From: an uncultured Alphaproteobacteria bacterium
GTDB lineage: Bacteria > Pseudomonadota > Alphaproteobacteria > Micropepsales > Micropepsaceae
Length of the DNA stretch: 32,236 nucleotides
Assembly (NCBI GenBank): GCA_903902075.1
Contig: CAIUTH010000255.1
Span: 1 to 32,236, forward strand
Direction of reading: 5' to 3'
In this document: in pieces, positions 1 to 7,123 of the stretch
Layout: the number at the start of each line of letters is the position of its first letter
Numbering within the stretch: position 1 is the stretch's first letter
Translations under genes and position numbers: made by a program
Notes under the pieces: model-generated
The model's database searches: none
Told to the model about the DNA's origin: nothing
Seen by the model: only the letters and a program-made list of their open reading frames with translations

Positions 1-55
1 AGTTGCGAAACGGAGTACAAATATCGCCGATCTGCGCGCCACAGGCAAACCGCAC

Positions 56-781
56 TTGTTGTTCAAAAAAACACCCGTTCCCCGTCATGAATTGCTCAAG
101 ATTGACGGCCGCATGCTGGAAGTGCGGTTGCGCCTCAATCCGCGCGCCCGGCGCATGATCGTCAAGGTCAATCCCACCACCGGCGAAGTCAGTGTTACCG
201 CGCCGTCACGCCGCGGACTGGCGCATGCGCTGGATTTTGCGCGCGGCGAACAGGATTGGATCCGTGGCCAGCTTGCCAAGGTGCCGGGCCCGGTCTTGCT
301 GGGCGCGGGCGCGATGATTCCGTTCATGGGCATGGCGCATGAAATCCGTGCCGCCGCCAAAGGTCCCGCGCCGGTCTGGGCGGATGACGGCATCATCTGG
401 GTGCGCGGGCGCGAGGCCCATGCCTCGCGGCGGGTTCAGGATTTCCTCAAGAAGCAAGCGCGCGCGGTGCTGGAAGCGCGGGTGCTGGAACATGCGCCCA
501 AGCTGGGCGCCAAGCCGGCGCGCATCACGATCCGCGACACCGCCAGCCGCTGGGGCTCCTGTTCTTCGGGCCGTTCGTTGTCATTCTCGTGGCGATTGAT
601 CCTGGCGCCGGATTTTGTGCTGGATTATGTGGTGGCGCATGAAGTGGCGCATCTGCGGGAAATGAACCACAGCCCGCGCTTCTGGGCGCATGTGAAGAGC
701 CTGGTCGCCGACATCGATACGCCGCAAGACTGGCTCAAGCGTCACGGTCGCGAGCTGCAGCGCTACAGCGCCAAAACCTAA
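56..781 (+). CDS. YgjP-like zinc metallopeptidase (M48/DUF45 family)
   Basis: A predicted zinc-dependent peptidase of the YgjP/DUF45 group. The sequence shows the family signature RWGSC near residues 165-169, then HEVAH at 195-199 (two zinc ligands and the catalytic Glu) and a third ligand in NHSPRFW near 204-210. There is no signal peptide or membrane segment, so a cytosolic role is likely; the physiological substrate of the family is not settled. The start is uncertain. TTG at 56 gives 241 residues, close to the family's usual length, and an in-frame ATG lies at 113. The frame is also open to base 2 with no stop, so the true start could lie outside the window. The gene converges on the PBP1A gene and overlaps it by 4 bases at the stop codons. 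Confidence 0.85.
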   Translation: MLFKKTPVPRHELLKIDGRMLEVRLRLNPRARRMIVKVNPTTGEVSVTAPSRRGLAHALDFARGEQDWIRGQLAKVPGPVLLGAGAMIPFMGMAHEIRAAAKGPAPVWADDGIIWVRGREAHASRRVQDFLKKQARAVLEARVLEHAPKLGAKPARITIRDTASRWGSCSSGRSLSFSWRLILAPDFVLDYVVAHEVAHLREMNHSPRFWAHVKSLVADIDTPQDWLKRHGRELQRYSAKT

Positions 782-2814
782 GTCCCGCCAAACAGTCCGT
801 TGAGCAGGCGCTGGAAGGTGTCCGGCTTGGACTTCTCTTCCGGCGCGGGTGCGGCACTCTGTTCTGTTGCGGGTTGCTCAGCCGACGCCATCAGTGCCGT
901 GCCCGTCAACGGCCGCACCGGCAGGCCCTGCTGCGCCTCGCTCATAAAGGCATGGAACATGCGCGCCGGCAGCGTGCCGCCGGTCGCCTTGATCATGGGC
1001 TTGTTGTCGTCGTTGCCGATCCACACGCCGCAAACCAGGTCGGCGGTAAAGCCGACAAACCAGGCGTCGTGGAAATCCTGGGTGGTGCCGGTCTTGCCGG
1101 CGGTGGGCCGATCCTCCAGCCGCGCCGCCTTGCCGGTGCCCGTGGCTGTCACTTCGCTCATCAGCCGCGTCATCTGCATATCGTCCTGGGCGCTCATCAC
1201 GCCGCCGGGGCTCACGGCCTTGCGCTGATACAGAAGCTTGCCGGATCGCGTCTTCACACGCAGCACTCCGAACGGGGTCACGCCATTGCCGCCATTGGCG
1301 AAGGGGGCATAGGCGCCAGTCAATTCCAGCGGCGTCACGCCCGACGTGCCCAGCGCCAGCGAAGAAACTTCCACCAGCGGCGAGGCGATGCCCAGCCGTC
1401 GCGCGGTGCGGGCGACTTCCCTGGGCCCCACTTCGGCGGTGAGCTGGGCGGCGACGGAGTTGGACGATTCCGCAAAGGCCTGAATCAGCGGCATCTGGCC
1501 CTTGAAATGGCCTTCGAAGTCGGTGGGCTGCCAGCCACGAATGTTCACCGGCGCGTCATTCACCGTCTCGTCGATGGTGTGGCCATGTTCCAGCGCGGTG
1601 AGATAGACGAAAGGCTTGAAGGCGCTGCCGGGCTGGCGCACCGCATCGGTGGCGCGGTTGAAACCCGAGCCGCCATAGGTCCGGCCGCCCACCATGGCGC
1701 GCACCGCGCCGTCCGGCGTCATCGCCACCAGCGCCGCCTGATGGGCGTTGTATTTCTCGCCTTCGATGTCAAGCCCGCTCGCCACGGCGCGTTCGGCCAT
1801 GGCCTGGATTTCCAGGTCGTAACTGGTTTCCACGATCACCGGTCCACCGGACGGCGGGGTCACATCGTTCAGATGCGCCATGATCCAGTCGGCGAAAAAG
1901 CCCGATCCCGGCGTGGCATTGGCGCGCACGATGCGCGGGCGCGTCGCTTCGGCCTGGGCGCGGCTGTTCTCGTCGATGATGCCGGCATCCTGCATCGCCC
2001 GCAGCACCACGCGCGCGCGTTTCAAACCGGCATCGATATCGGACAAGGGATTGTAGCGGGCGGGTGCCTTGACGCTGCCGGCAATCATGGCGGCTTCGGT
2101 CAGGCCCAGCTCACTGGCATGCTTGCCGAAGAATTTCTGCGCCGCCGCCTCGATGCCGTAAACGCCGGCGCCGAAATACACCCGGTTGAGATACAGGGTC
2201 AGGATCTGGTTCTTGGTGTAGCGGTGCTCCAGATACAGGGCCAGCATGGCCTCCTGCATCTTGCGTTCAAAGGTGCGGTTGGCGGACAGGAACAGGTTCT
2301 TGGCCAGCTGCTGGGTCAGGGTGGAACCGCCCTGCACGACATGACCGGTCATCGCGTTCTGGAACGCGGCACGCGACAGGCCGATGGGATCGATGCCGAA
2401 GTGCGAGCGGAAGCGCCGGTCTTCAATCGCAATGAAAGCGCCCGGCACATATTCAGGCAGGTCTTCGGCCCGCACCATCTGGCCTTGCGTCAGCCCGCGC
2501 CGCGCGATCAGCCGGCCGCGGTCATCCAGGATGGTGACGTCCTGCGACGGGCCGCTGATCATCAGGTTGCCGACATCGGGCAGGCTGGAGAGGAAGTGCG
2601 AAAAGAACAGTCCGCCGAAGATCACGCCCCAGGCGCCCAGCATCATCAGCACATAGGGCCAGGTGGCCCGTGCCTTGGATCGGGCCGGCGTGGCGGCGGC
2701 TTTCGCCCGCTTGGGCTTGGCCGTTTTGGGCGGGACCGGCGCATCGTCAGCCTCGGGCGCGCGGGCTTTCTGGCGCGGCCGGTAAATGACGGGTTTTACG
2801 GGTTTTTTGCCCAT
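778..2814 (-). CDS. Class A penicillin-binding protein 1A (glycosyltransferase/transpeptidase)
   Basis: A bifunctional peptidoglycan synthase of 678 residues that polymerises lipid II and cross-links the stem peptides. A basic, Lys/Pro/Ala-rich cytoplasmic tail (1-50) precedes one membrane helix (about 52-75). The GT51 domain follows, with catalytic Glu131 in the EDRRF motif and GGSTLTQQ at 162-169. The transpeptidase domain has the SxxK motif S397-AFK, the SxN motif S450-S-N and KTG at 574-576. The C-terminal tail is Glu/Pro/Ala-rich. All catalytic motifs are intact. The gene starts 52 bases after the end of the OmpR-like regulator on the same strand, so the two could be cotranscribed. A TTAACG/CGTTAA inverted repeat sits just upstream of its start. 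PBP1A and PBP1C are hard to separate without alignment; the intact motifs and tail favour 1A. Confidence 0.93.
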   Translation of the reverse strand: MGKKPVKPVIYRPRQKARAPEADDAPVPPKTAKPKRAKAAATPARSKARATWPYVLMMLGAWGVIFGGLFFSHFLSSLPDVGNLMISGPSQDVTILDDRGRLIARRGLTQGQMVRAEDLPEYVPGAFIAIEDRRFRSHFGIDPIGLSRAAFQNAMTGHVVQGGSTLTQQLAKNLFLSANRTFERKMQEAMLALYLEHRYTKNQILTLYLNRVYFGAGVYGIEAAAQKFFGKHASELGLTEAAMIAGSVKAPARYNPLSDIDAGLKRARVVLRAMQDAGIIDENSRAQAEATRPRIVRANATPGSGFFADWIMAHLNDVTPPSGGPVIVETSYDLEIQAMAERAVASGLDIEGEKYNAHQAALVAMTPDGAVRAMVGGRTYGGSGFNRATDAVRQPGSAFKPFVYLTALEHGHTIDETVNDAPVNIRGWQPTDFEGHFKGQMPLIQAFAESSNSVAAQLTAEVGPREVARTARRLGIASPLVEVSSLALGTSGVTPLELTGAYAPFANGGNGVTPFGVLRVKTRSGKLLYQRKAVSPGGVMSAQDDMQMTRLMSEVTATGTGKAARLEDRPTAGKTGTTQDFHDAWFVGFTADLVCGVWIGNDDNKPMIKATGGTLPARMFHAFMSEAQQGLPVRPLTGTALMASAEQPATEQSAAPAPEEKSKPDTFQRLLNGLFGGT

Positions 2815-2837
2815 CCCCCGTTTTAGGGACGGGCTGG

Positions 2838-2851
2838 TTAACGGGCGTTAA
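2838..2851. promoter_or_regulatory. Perfect inverted repeat TTAACG-2-CGTTAA upstream of the PBP gene
   Basis: Two perfect 6-base arms around a GG centre, 24 bases upstream of the PBP1A start and inside the 52-base gap after the regulator gene. The size and symmetry fit a dimeric repressor or activator site. It resembles TTAA-rich CtrA boxes, but the TTAA spacing is 6 rather than the 7 of the Caulobacter consensus. Which protein binds it is unknown. Confidence 0.35.
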
Positions 2852-2866
2852 ACAAAGTCTTAATGC

Positions 2867-3496
2867 CTAGGCGGAGAGACGGTAACCGCCGCCCTCGGTG
2901 AGCAGGATCTGGGCCTTGGCCGGGTCCTGCTCGATCTTCTTGCGCAGGCGGTAAATGTGGGTTTCCAGGGTGTGGGTCGCCACCGCCGGGCCATAACCCC
3001 AGACTTCATGCAGCAGGATGTCCCGCGGCACGGTGCCCGCGCTGGCATGCAGGAACTTCAGGATATTGGTTTCCTTCTCGGTAAGCCGGACCTTGCGGCC
3101 TTCAGCCTGCAGAAGCTTGGCGCTGGGATGGAAGGTATAGGGCCCGATCCGCACCGCCGCGTCGTTGGCCGGGGCATGATGGGTGTTCAGGGCATGCAGC
3201 CGCTGCAACAGGGTGGAAAAACGGAACGGCCGGACCAGGGATTCGCAGGCCGTTGCCGCTTCGCCGTTGGTCAAAAGCAGCACCGGGCAGGACAGGCCTT
3301 GCCCGCGCAAGGACACCGCAAGCTGCTCGCCCCCGTCCAGGCCGATGATAGCGAAAGCCAGGGGTTCGCGCACCGCATCCCGCACGGCTTGCGCATCAGC
3401 CGCCGCCACCACGTCATAGCCTTCATGTGCAAGCTGCTCGGCCAGGCCGGCGCGCAATACATCGTCACTTTCGGCCAAAAGAATTCGGGTCGCCAT
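2867..3496 (-). CDS. OmpR-family response regulator with degenerate receiver
   Basis: A 209-residue DNA-binding regulator. The C-terminal half (about 110-209) is a well-kept OmpR/PhoB winged helix, with LTEKETNILKFL, HEVWGY, THTLETHIYRLRKKIE and a final GGGYRL. The N-terminal half keeps the receiver start (RILLAESDD), but the acidic pair is E9-S10. The phospho-acceptor region reads AIIGLD, so Asp54 aligns only with a one-residue shift. The segment between the LT and PF motifs is about 9 residues shorter than in PhoB, and the conserved Lys of TKPF is Arg. This suggests phosphorylation-independent activity (inference). ATG at 3496 was chosen because the receiver begins there; a longer frame to 3577 lacks homology-like sequence. 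No histidine kinase is adjacent. Confidence 0.85.
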   Translation of the reverse strand: MATRILLAESDDVLRAGLAEQLAHEGYDVVAAADAQAVRDAVREPLAFAIIGLDGGEQLAVSLRGQGLSCPVLLLTNGEAATACESLVRPFRFSTLLQRLHALNTHHAPANDAAVRIGPYTFHPSAKLLQAEGRKVRLTEKETNILKFLHASAGTVPRDILLHEVWGYGPAVATHTLETHIYRLRKKIEQDPAKAQILLTEGGGYRLSA

Positions 3497-3641
3497 GCGG
3501 TCACGGGGGTTGGGGTGACGAAGATTAACCCGGCCCGGGCCAAAGCGGCAAATATTGCCGGTTGCATCCGGTCGCACGTCGATGAAATTCCAGCAATAGC
3601 GCCAAAAAATTCTGGCGTGGCGCTTGCTTTGTACAGCTGCG

Positions 3642-4256
3642 ATGAGCGTCTACAGCCCCGTCTATCATGCCATGGTCAGCTCCCCGGTTTCCGGGGTCAG
3701 CGAAGCCGTGACTGTGACCGCGAACAAGGATGCGTCTTCGGACGCGGGCAAAGGCGAGGATTTCTTCCATCACATTCTGGACGTGATAAATCCGCTGCAG
3801 CACCTGCCCGTGGTCGGCACCATCTATCGGGCCATGACCGGCGAACATATCGGCGCCATCGAGAAGATCGCCGGCGACACGCTGTATGGGGGCCTGTGGG
3901 GCGCGGTGAGCTCGATCGCCGATGTGGCGTTCGAAGGCATAACCGGCAAGAGTTTCGAAGATACCGCGATGTCCTGGATCAAGGGCGATGGCACCACCGC
4001 CGTCGCCAGCGTCAAGGTCGGCGTGCGCGAAACGGCCTTGAACATGCCGGCGCTGTCTGCGGACACGCCGTCGCTGCCGTTCCAGGACATGTCTGTCGCC
4101 ACCGCTGCGCCTGCCGCCGCTGGTCCCGACATTGCAGCCCTGACCAGCGCCCTGTCATCCAAGGGCGTGGACAACGACACCGCCAGCCGCGCGCTGTACG
4201 CCTATCGCCGCTCCATGGGAGTCATGGCCCAGCCGGTGTTCGCCAGCGTCAACTGA
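3642..4256 (+). CDS. Conserved hypothetical protein
   Basis: A protein of 204 residues that I cannot assign to a function. The central part, about 45-115, is the most ordered. It contains a DVINPLQHLPVVGTIYR segment followed by Gly/Ala-rich helices (GDTLYGGLWGAVSSIADVAFEGITG). I believe I have seen the INPLQHLPVVGTIYR stretch in other alphaproteobacterial hypothetical proteins, but that is memory and not a search. The C-terminal third is Ala/Pro/Ser-rich and looks linker-like, ending in a short helical segment. No signal peptide is evident. ATG at 3642 is preferred; an in-frame TTG at 3624 would add six residues. The gene is divergent from the OmpR-like regulator and 15 bases upstream of the L,D-transpeptidase-like gene. 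Confidence 0.7.
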   Translation: MSVYSPVYHAMVSSPVSGVSEAVTVTANKDASSDAGKGEDFFHHILDVINPLQHLPVVGTIYRAMTGEHIGAIEKIAGDTLYGGLWGAVSSIADVAFEGITGKSFEDTAMSWIKGDGTTAVASVKVGVRETALNMPALSADTPSLPFQDMSVATAAPAAAGPDIAALTSALSSKGVDNDTASRALYAYRRSMGVMAQPVFASVN

Positions 4257-4271
4257 CGCTATAACCGTTTC

Positions 4272-4775
4272 ATGAATCTCATCGTCACCTCGGACAAGGA
4301 CGGCGCATGGCTGGACTGGGGCGCGGGCAAGCGCCGCGCCGCCATCGGACCGGGCGGCATCGCCATCAAGGGCGGCGAGGGCGACGGCGTCACCCCGCGG
4401 GGCGCTTTTCCCATCCGCGAAGTCTTTTACCGCGCCGACCGGGTGAAAAACCTGCAGATCGCCTTGCCGCTGTGGAAGATCGCCAAGGATGACGGCTGGT
4501 GCGATGCGCCGGAAGATCAGCTCTACAACCGCCTGGTGAAGCTTCCCTATCCCGCCAGCGCCGAGACTATGTGGCGCGACGATCACCTGTATGACGTGGT
4601 GGCGGTGATTGGCTTCAATGACGATCCGGTTTATCCCGGCAAGGGCAGCGCGATTTTCCTGCACTATGCCAAGCCCGATTTTTCGCCCACCGCCGGCTGC
4701 GTGGCGCTGAAGCGCGAAGACCTGGTCGAAGCGCTGGAGCAGCTTGTGCCCGGCGATCAGATCGTGATCGGCTGA
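4272..4775 (+). CDS. YkuD-type L,D-transpeptidase family protein
   Basis: A 167-residue protein with the YkuD catalytic signature: His131 in IFLHYAKPDF and Cys143 in SPTAGCVAL, with the TPRGAFPIREVFYR segment of the fold near 41-54. Family members form 3-3 peptidoglycan cross-links or attach proteins to the wall through a catalytic Cys. This one has no recognisable signal peptide or membrane helix: it begins MNLIVTSDKDGAW. Either export uses an unusual route or it acts on a cytoplasmic substrate such as a recycled muropeptide (inference). In the motif the usual SHGC is TAGC. It follows the unknown gene at 3642-4256 by 15 bases and overlaps the convergent yggS by 19 bases. Confidence 0.85.
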   Translation: MNLIVTSDKDGAWLDWGAGKRRAAIGPGGIAIKGGEGDGVTPRGAFPIREVFYRADRVKNLQIALPLWKIAKDDGWCDAPEDQLYNRLVKLPYPASAETMWRDDHLYDVVAVIGFNDDPVYPGKGSAIFLHYAKPDFSPTAGCVALKREDLVEALEQLVPGDQIVIG

Positions 4776-5440
4776 TCTGTTTTTTGGCGCGTGCCGAAGA
4801 TCGCGGTGCCGACCCGTACATGGGTGGCGCCGAACTTCACCGCCAGCTCGAAATCCCCGCTCATGCCCATGCTGAGATTGGCAAGGCCGTGATCGCGGGC
4901 GAGCTTTGCGAGAAAGGCAAAATGCGGCGCCGCGTCGTCATCGGCGGGGGGAATGCACATCAGCCCCTCCAGCGGCAAGTCCAGCTTGCGTGCCTGGGCG
5001 ATCAGGGCGGCGGTCTCCGCGGGCAACACGCCGGCCTTTTGTGGTTCCTCGCCGGTGTTGACCTGGATGAACAGGCGCGGACAGCGGCCTGACTTTTCGC
5101 GCTCGGCAGCCAGGGCATCGGCAAGCCTGGGGCGGTCAAGAGACTGGATGACGTCAAACAGCGCCGCCGCCTCCTTCACCTTGTTGGTCTGCAAGGGACC
5201 GATCAGGTGCAATTCCAGGTCGGGATAGTCGTTCTTCAAAGCGGGAAACTTGGACATTGCTTCCTGCACCCGGTTTTCGCCGAACAGGCGCTGGCCAGCG
5301 TCCAGCACCTCGCGAATGCCCGCTTCATCCACCGTCTTGGACACCGCCACCAGCATGGTCGCGGGCGCCGGCTGTATGGCGGCCTTTCGCGCCGCATCGA
5401 TGCGCGCCAGTATATCGCCGAGATTCTGTGAAACCGTCAT
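4757..5440 (-). CDS. yggS: YggS/PROSC family pyridoxal phosphate homeostasis protein
   Basis: A 227-residue cytosolic single-domain TIM-barrel protein that binds pyridoxal 5'-phosphate and helps balance B6 vitamers without known enzymatic activity. The PLP Lys is K35 in LVAVSKT. Other family segments are FGENRVQE, HLIGPLQTNK, IQVNTGEEPQKAG, LMCIPP and LSMGMSGDFELAVKFGATHVRVGTAIFG. The length matches the family. The N-terminus MTVSQNLGDIL is typical, so the ATG at 5438-5440 is trusted. That start codon overlaps the start of the divergent ThiE-like gene. The 3' end overlaps the convergent L,D-transpeptidase-like gene. Confidence 0.95.
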   Translation of the reverse strand: MTVSQNLGDILARIDAARKAAIQPAPATMLVAVSKTVDEAGIREVLDAGQRLFGENRVQEAMSKFPALKNDYPDLELHLIGPLQTNKVKEAAALFDVIQSLDRPRLADALAAEREKSGRCPRLFIQVNTGEEPQKAGVLPAETAALIAQARKLDLPLEGLMCIPPADDDAAPHFAFLAKLARDHGLANLSMGMSGDFELAVKFGATHVRVGTAIFGTRQKTDQPITI

Positions 5441-5993
5441 GCGCGCGAACCTAGCCAGATATCAGTCGCTTCTCAACGCCGACATGCCGTTGGTGCTGAT
5501 GACCGATGCGCGCAAGGCCGATTGGGCGGCTGCGGCGCGCCGCATGCCGCATGGCAGCGTGGTGGTGGTGCGCGGGCACGATACCGAAAAACGTCTGGCG
5601 CTGGCGGAAACGCTGCGCGGCATCGCCCCGATGCTGATCGCCGATGATCCGGCGCTGGCGGCACGGATTGGCGCGGCGGGTCTCCATTTGCCGGAAAAAC
5701 GCATGAAGGAAGCCGGCCATTGGCGGGCGCTTTTTCCGCACTGGATCATCACCGCGTCGGCGCACTCGCTCAGGGCGCTGATGGGCGCACATCTGCTGGA
5801 CGCGGTGTTCCTGTCGCCGGTCTTCGCCACCACCAGCCACAAAAATGCCAGGCCGCTGACACCGCTGCGCGCCGCATTCATCGCAAGCCATGCGCCCGTG
5901 CCGGTCTATGCGCTGGGCGGCGTCACGGCGCAGAATGCGGCGCTGCTGGCACCGGCCTTCGGCGGCATTGCGGCGATCTCGTCACTCTTGTGA
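5439..5993 (+). CDS. Thiamine phosphate synthase-like (ThiE/TenI family) protein
   Basis: A 184-residue small TIM-barrel protein of the ThiE/TenI superfamily. Recognisable blocks are LVLMTDAR at the start of the barrel, GAAGLHLPEKR, TASAHS, DAVFLSPVFATTSHKN (the phosphate and pyrophosphate loop region) and YALGGVTAQNA. The QLREK block of true ThiE enzymes is VVVRGHD here, and the protein is shorter than most ThiE. It may therefore be a TenI-like or otherwise divergent member rather than the main thiamine phosphate synthase. ATG at 5439 overlaps the divergent yggS start by two bases; an in-frame ATG at 5484 is an alternative. No thiamine operon lies nearby. The 3' end overlaps the frameshifted barrel gene on the other strand. 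Confidence 0.75.
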   Translation: MRANLARYQSLLNADMPLVLMTDARKADWAAAARRMPHGSVVVVRGHDTEKRLALAETLRGIAPMLIADDPALAARIGAAGLHLPEKRMKEAGHWRALFPHWIITASAHSLRALMGAHLLDAVFLSPVFATTSHKNARPLTPLRAAFIASHAPVPVYALGGVTAQNAALLAPAFGGIAAISSLL

Positions 5994-6506
5994 CGTGTGC
6001 AGATTGAGATGCAGGTAGACCGCATCCATCTTCAATTGCCGGCTGCCGTCGAGAAAAGCGCCACTGCTGCGGCCATAGCTCAGATGCTGATAGCCGGTGC
6101 CGAGGTTGATGCTGGGTGAAATCCTGTATCCCAGTGACGCTTGCGTGCCGTTCAGGCCCAGGCGCGGGAGCGCGGCAATCGTTACTTCCTTTGCGACGCC
6201 GTGGCGCCTTCCTGGCCCGGCAGCTTGTGCTCGGCGCGCGATTCCGACACCGTGCCATAACCGGCCAGCGACAGCGCGCCGATGTCGGTCTCATAGCGCA
6301 GCGCCGCTGGCCCGCGCCCTGCTCCAGCCCGGCTGGCGGGGACCAAAAAGCGCCCCCGAGACTTCGCCGTCCAGGCGCAGCTGGGCATTGCCGGCCGGCC
6401 AGAACGGCTGGGTCAGGGCCCAGGTCTGCGTCTGGGCCACCGCTGGGTTCAGGGCGGTGCCCGCCGCCGCCAGAAGGGCCGGCAAGAAGAGGTTACGGAC
6501 CGGCAA
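5982..6506 (-). pseudogene. Frameshifted outer-membrane beta-barrel protein
   Basis: Three pieces in two frames together read as one exported barrel of about 170 residues. The first (6506 to about 6310) starts at TTG 6506 behind a perfect AGGAGG, has a signal peptide (NLFLPALLAAAGTALNPAVAQ) and continues with WALTQPFWPAGNAQLRLDGEVSG. The second (about 6310 to 6190) carries ALRYETDIGALSLAGYGTVSES in another frame and stops at 6182. The third (about 6200 to 5982) returns to the first frame with LGYRISPSINLGTGYQHLSYG and ends in alternating residues typical of a last strand. Two compensating frameshifts are needed. Either the gene is decayed or the base sequence has indel errors. The family is not recognised. 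Sequence between roughly 6190 and 6310 should be rechecked first. Confidence 0.65.
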
Positions 6507-6531
6507 TGCGTGGACCTCCTAAGTCTTTGCT

Positions 6532-6561
6532 GTATAAGCTAAACCCTGCTTTACGGGGCAA
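6532..6561 (-). promoter_or_regulatory. Possible sigma-70 promoter for the barrel gene
   Basis: On the minus strand TTGCCC (6561-6556) is followed after 18 bases by TTATAC (6537-6532). A start point near 6525 would give a short leader with the AGGAGG ribosome site at about 6515-6520. The spacing is acceptable but the match is by eye only. Confidence 0.35.
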
Positions 6562-6661
6562 GGTTAGCGCCGTTGCGCGCGCAAGGCCCCGCCGCTATAA
6601 GCCGTGGGGTCGGCGCTCACTGACCATCAGCAGCGGCCCGCCCCAAAGGAAAAGACGCCCA

Positions 6662-7111
6662 ATGCGAGTTCTGCCTGCCTTGTTGTGTGCGTTGGTCCTG
6701 GCCGGCTGCGGCGGCTCGTCGAATGACGGCACCCGGGAGATGGACACCGGCACCTCCATCGCCAGCGGCTCCACCCGCATGACCCTGGGCGTGAACTCCT
6801 ATCTGTGGCACGCCTCGCTGGACACGCTGTCCTTCCTGCCGCTGCAATCGGCCGATCCGTTCGGCGGCGTGATCATTTCGGAATGGTATGTCGCGCCCAC
6901 CAGCCCCGATGAGCGGCTGAAAGTCACCATCTACATCATGGACCGCTCCTTGCGCGCCGACGGCCTGAAGGTCGTGGTGTTCCGCCAGGTGCGCGCTGGC
7001 AACGCCTGGCAGGATGCGGCGCCCAGCGCTGACACCGCGCACAAGCTGGAAGACTCGATCCTGACCCGCGCCCGCGAGTTGCGCCTGGCCACGCTCGGCC
7101 AGCAGGGCTAA
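6662..7111 (+). CDS. DUF3576 lipoprotein
   Basis: A 149-residue predicted lipoprotein. The N-terminus has a short hydrophobic signal and a lipobox LVLAGC with lipidated Cys16. The mature part contains the DUF3576-like blocks GVNSYLWHASLDTLSFLPLQSADPFGGVIISEWY and ERLKVTIYIMDRSLRADGLKVVVFRQ. Its biochemical role is unknown. In Alphaproteobacteria a DUF3576 gene is often found just ahead of leuS, as here with a 12-base gap, so it likely shares the leuS-lptE-holA transcript. ATG at 6662 was chosen because the lipobox falls at the right distance and AAAGGAAAA lies upstream. The frame stays open far to the left without meaningful sequence. Likely in the outer-membrane inner leaflet or periplasm. 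Confidence 0.88.
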   Translation: MRVLPALLCALVLAGCGGSSNDGTREMDTGTSIASGSTRMTLGVNSYLWHASLDTLSFLPLQSADPFGGVIISEWYVAPTSPDERLKVTIYIMDRSLRADGLKVVVFRQVRAGNAWQDAAPSADTAHKLEDSILTRARELRLATLGQQG

Positions 7112-7123
7112 GGAGCAGCGCTG

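Noticed and set aside
874-2826. 650-codon plus-strand frame opposite the PBP gene
   Set aside because: Antisense shadow of an intact PBP1A with all catalytic motifs; the composition is non-protein-like.
5250-5438. N-terminal extension of the ThiE-like protein
   Set aside because: Lies entirely opposite yggS and has Ser/Arg-rich shadow composition; family sequence begins after 5439.
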